From assembly GCA_949293335.1 (NCBI GenBank), contig CASFDA010000029.1, positions 62,001-126,000 on the forward strand: DNA of 64,000 nucleotides, in the 5' to 3' direction. A program made the position numbers and the translations under genes. The notes below the pieces were generated by a model. It did not search any database. It was not told the origin of the DNA and saw only the letters and a program-made list of their open reading frames with translations. Below, in pieces: positions 63,604-64,000 of the stretch (position 1 is the stretch's first letter; each line of letters starts with the position of its first letter). This DNA comes from an uncultured Spirochaetales bacterium. Its GTDB lineage: Bacteria; Spirochaetota; Spirochaetia; Sphaerochaetales; Sphaerochaetaceae.

Positions 63604-63828
63604 ATGTGTTCATATTGCCGTGGAAAAGAACTTCAAGAATCTACAACAACATATGTAGCAGTGCTCGGTGATTATACAATCATCATCAAGAATGTCCCTT
63701 GTCTGGAATGCACTCAGTGTGGAGAAAAGTATTATACAGACGAGGTTATGCAGAATATCGAGAGAATTGTAACGAAGGCAAAGGAGCTGAATAGCGAGTT
63801 CTTCGTAGCTGAATACAAAGTGGCCTGA
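63604..63828 (+). CDS. YgiT-type zinc-finger antitoxin
   Basis: A 74-residue protein starting MCSYCRGKEL. Two CxxC pairs (CSYC, CTQC) form the zinc site of YgiT/MqsA-type N-terminal domains, followed by a short helical tail. No full HTH domain is seen, so it is the short antitoxin form. The ribosome site AGGAGG lies in the last codons of the upstream gene, and the ATG is 1 base after its stop, so translation is coupled. Confidence 0.8.
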   Translation: MCSYCRGKELQESTTTYVAVLGDYTIIIKNVPCLECTQCGEKYYTDEVMQNIERIVTKAKELNSEFFVAEYKVA

Positions 63829-63848
63829 ATGCTAGCCGCTTTTGCTGA

Positions 63849-63882
63849 TTTTAGCCACTCCTTCAGAAGTTTCGACCGATTG
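63849..63882 (-). repeat. Second, shorter copy of the IS21-end-like block
   Basis: TTTTAGCCACTCC matches 63109-63120 with related sequence after it (TTCGACCGAT for TTCGCCCAAT). It is in the same orientation as the first, so the two are direct repeats around the toxin-antitoxin-like genes. Confidence 0.4.
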
Positions 63883-63922
63883 TATCATCAAGTACGTTCA
63901 AACACATCTTATAACATAAAAT

Positions 63923-63986
63923 GTGATACAAAACCTTTTCTAATCAAACAAGGAGTAGCAATAATAGAAGCCGCTCCTTATTTCTT
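63923..63986. repeat. Direct repeat, right copy
   Basis: This is the second copy of the repeat at 62926-62989, offset by 997 bases. Its hairpin stem has decayed to 6 bp (AAGGAG/CTCCTT). Confidence 0.6.
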
Positions 63987-64000
63987 TACATAAAAAGAAT

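Noticed and set aside
1-64000. CRISPR array, rRNA operon, tmRNA, RNase P, SRP RNA, replication origin, prophage
   Set aside because: No repeat-spacer array, no matching conserved motifs and no phage genes were seen.

Overview
The window is 64 kb of compact bacterial chromosome with about 60 protein genes and one tRNA. Several traits together point to a host-associated spirochaete of the Treponema/Sphaerochaeta side: a eukaryote-type hexokinase, an archaeal-type UMP kinase, a fused PyrB-PyrI, a long-form serine hydroxymethyltransferase, a CBS-domain family II pyrophosphatase, and many small beta-barrel or lipoprotein envelope proteins. This placement is inferred from gene content; there is no rRNA in the window.

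Layout. 1-5 kb: a cut-off sensor kinase, divergent from hslO-rlmL and a beta-barrel protein. 5-18 kb: a long minus-strand run, prs - aspartate aminotransferase - giant acidic protein - inositol-phosphatase-like - HAD - pyrBI - pyrE - pyrF - pyrDK - pyrC. It supplies PRPP and aspartate and then makes UMP. A 40-codon leader ORF crossing an intrinsic terminator sits directly before pyrBI and looks like UTP-sensing attenuation. 18-31 kb: a hydroxyacid dehydrogenase, lipoprotein, ssb, UMP kinase, PflX-type radical SAM protein, patatin, a nucleosidase/PdxY-like/hexokinase operon, a UMF1-type transporter, exonuclease I and an AI-2E-family permease. 31-37 kb: prfA-prmC, then a decayed accessory patch (methyltransferase pseudogene, DUF4160/DUF2442 pair, IS110 remnant, candidate small RNA), then relA/spoT.

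37-47 kb: pyrophosphatase, rpiB, a phosphatase, two RNA methyltransferases, a membrane-anchored XRE regulator, then aconitase-isocitrate dehydrogenase facing citrate synthase across a shared terminator. These three enzymes form the oxidative branch to 2-oxoglutarate, probably NAD-linked. 47-60 kb: a TPR-SUFU-DUF2185-like protein, corA, and a minus-strand operon glyA - dihydropyrimidinase - HAD/cytidine deaminase fusion - phospholipase D lipoprotein - two beta-barrels - MATE - EamA. 60-64 kb: infA, a Smr-domain protein, a CBS-ACT protein, ogt, tRNA-Arg(CCU), and a DUF4258/YgiT toxin-antitoxin-like pair between imperfect direct repeats.

Two themes recur. Several genes carry an extended -10 box (TGCTARAAT) so close to ATG that the mRNA should be leaderless (hslO, pyrH, pflX; relA with a different box). 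Operon genes are often joined by NTGA or TGATG overlaps, some with TTG or CTG starts. The strongest candidates for something new are the pyr leader, the leaderless-promoter pattern, the small RNA before relA, the SUFU-type multidomain protein and the HAD-cytidine deaminase fusion.
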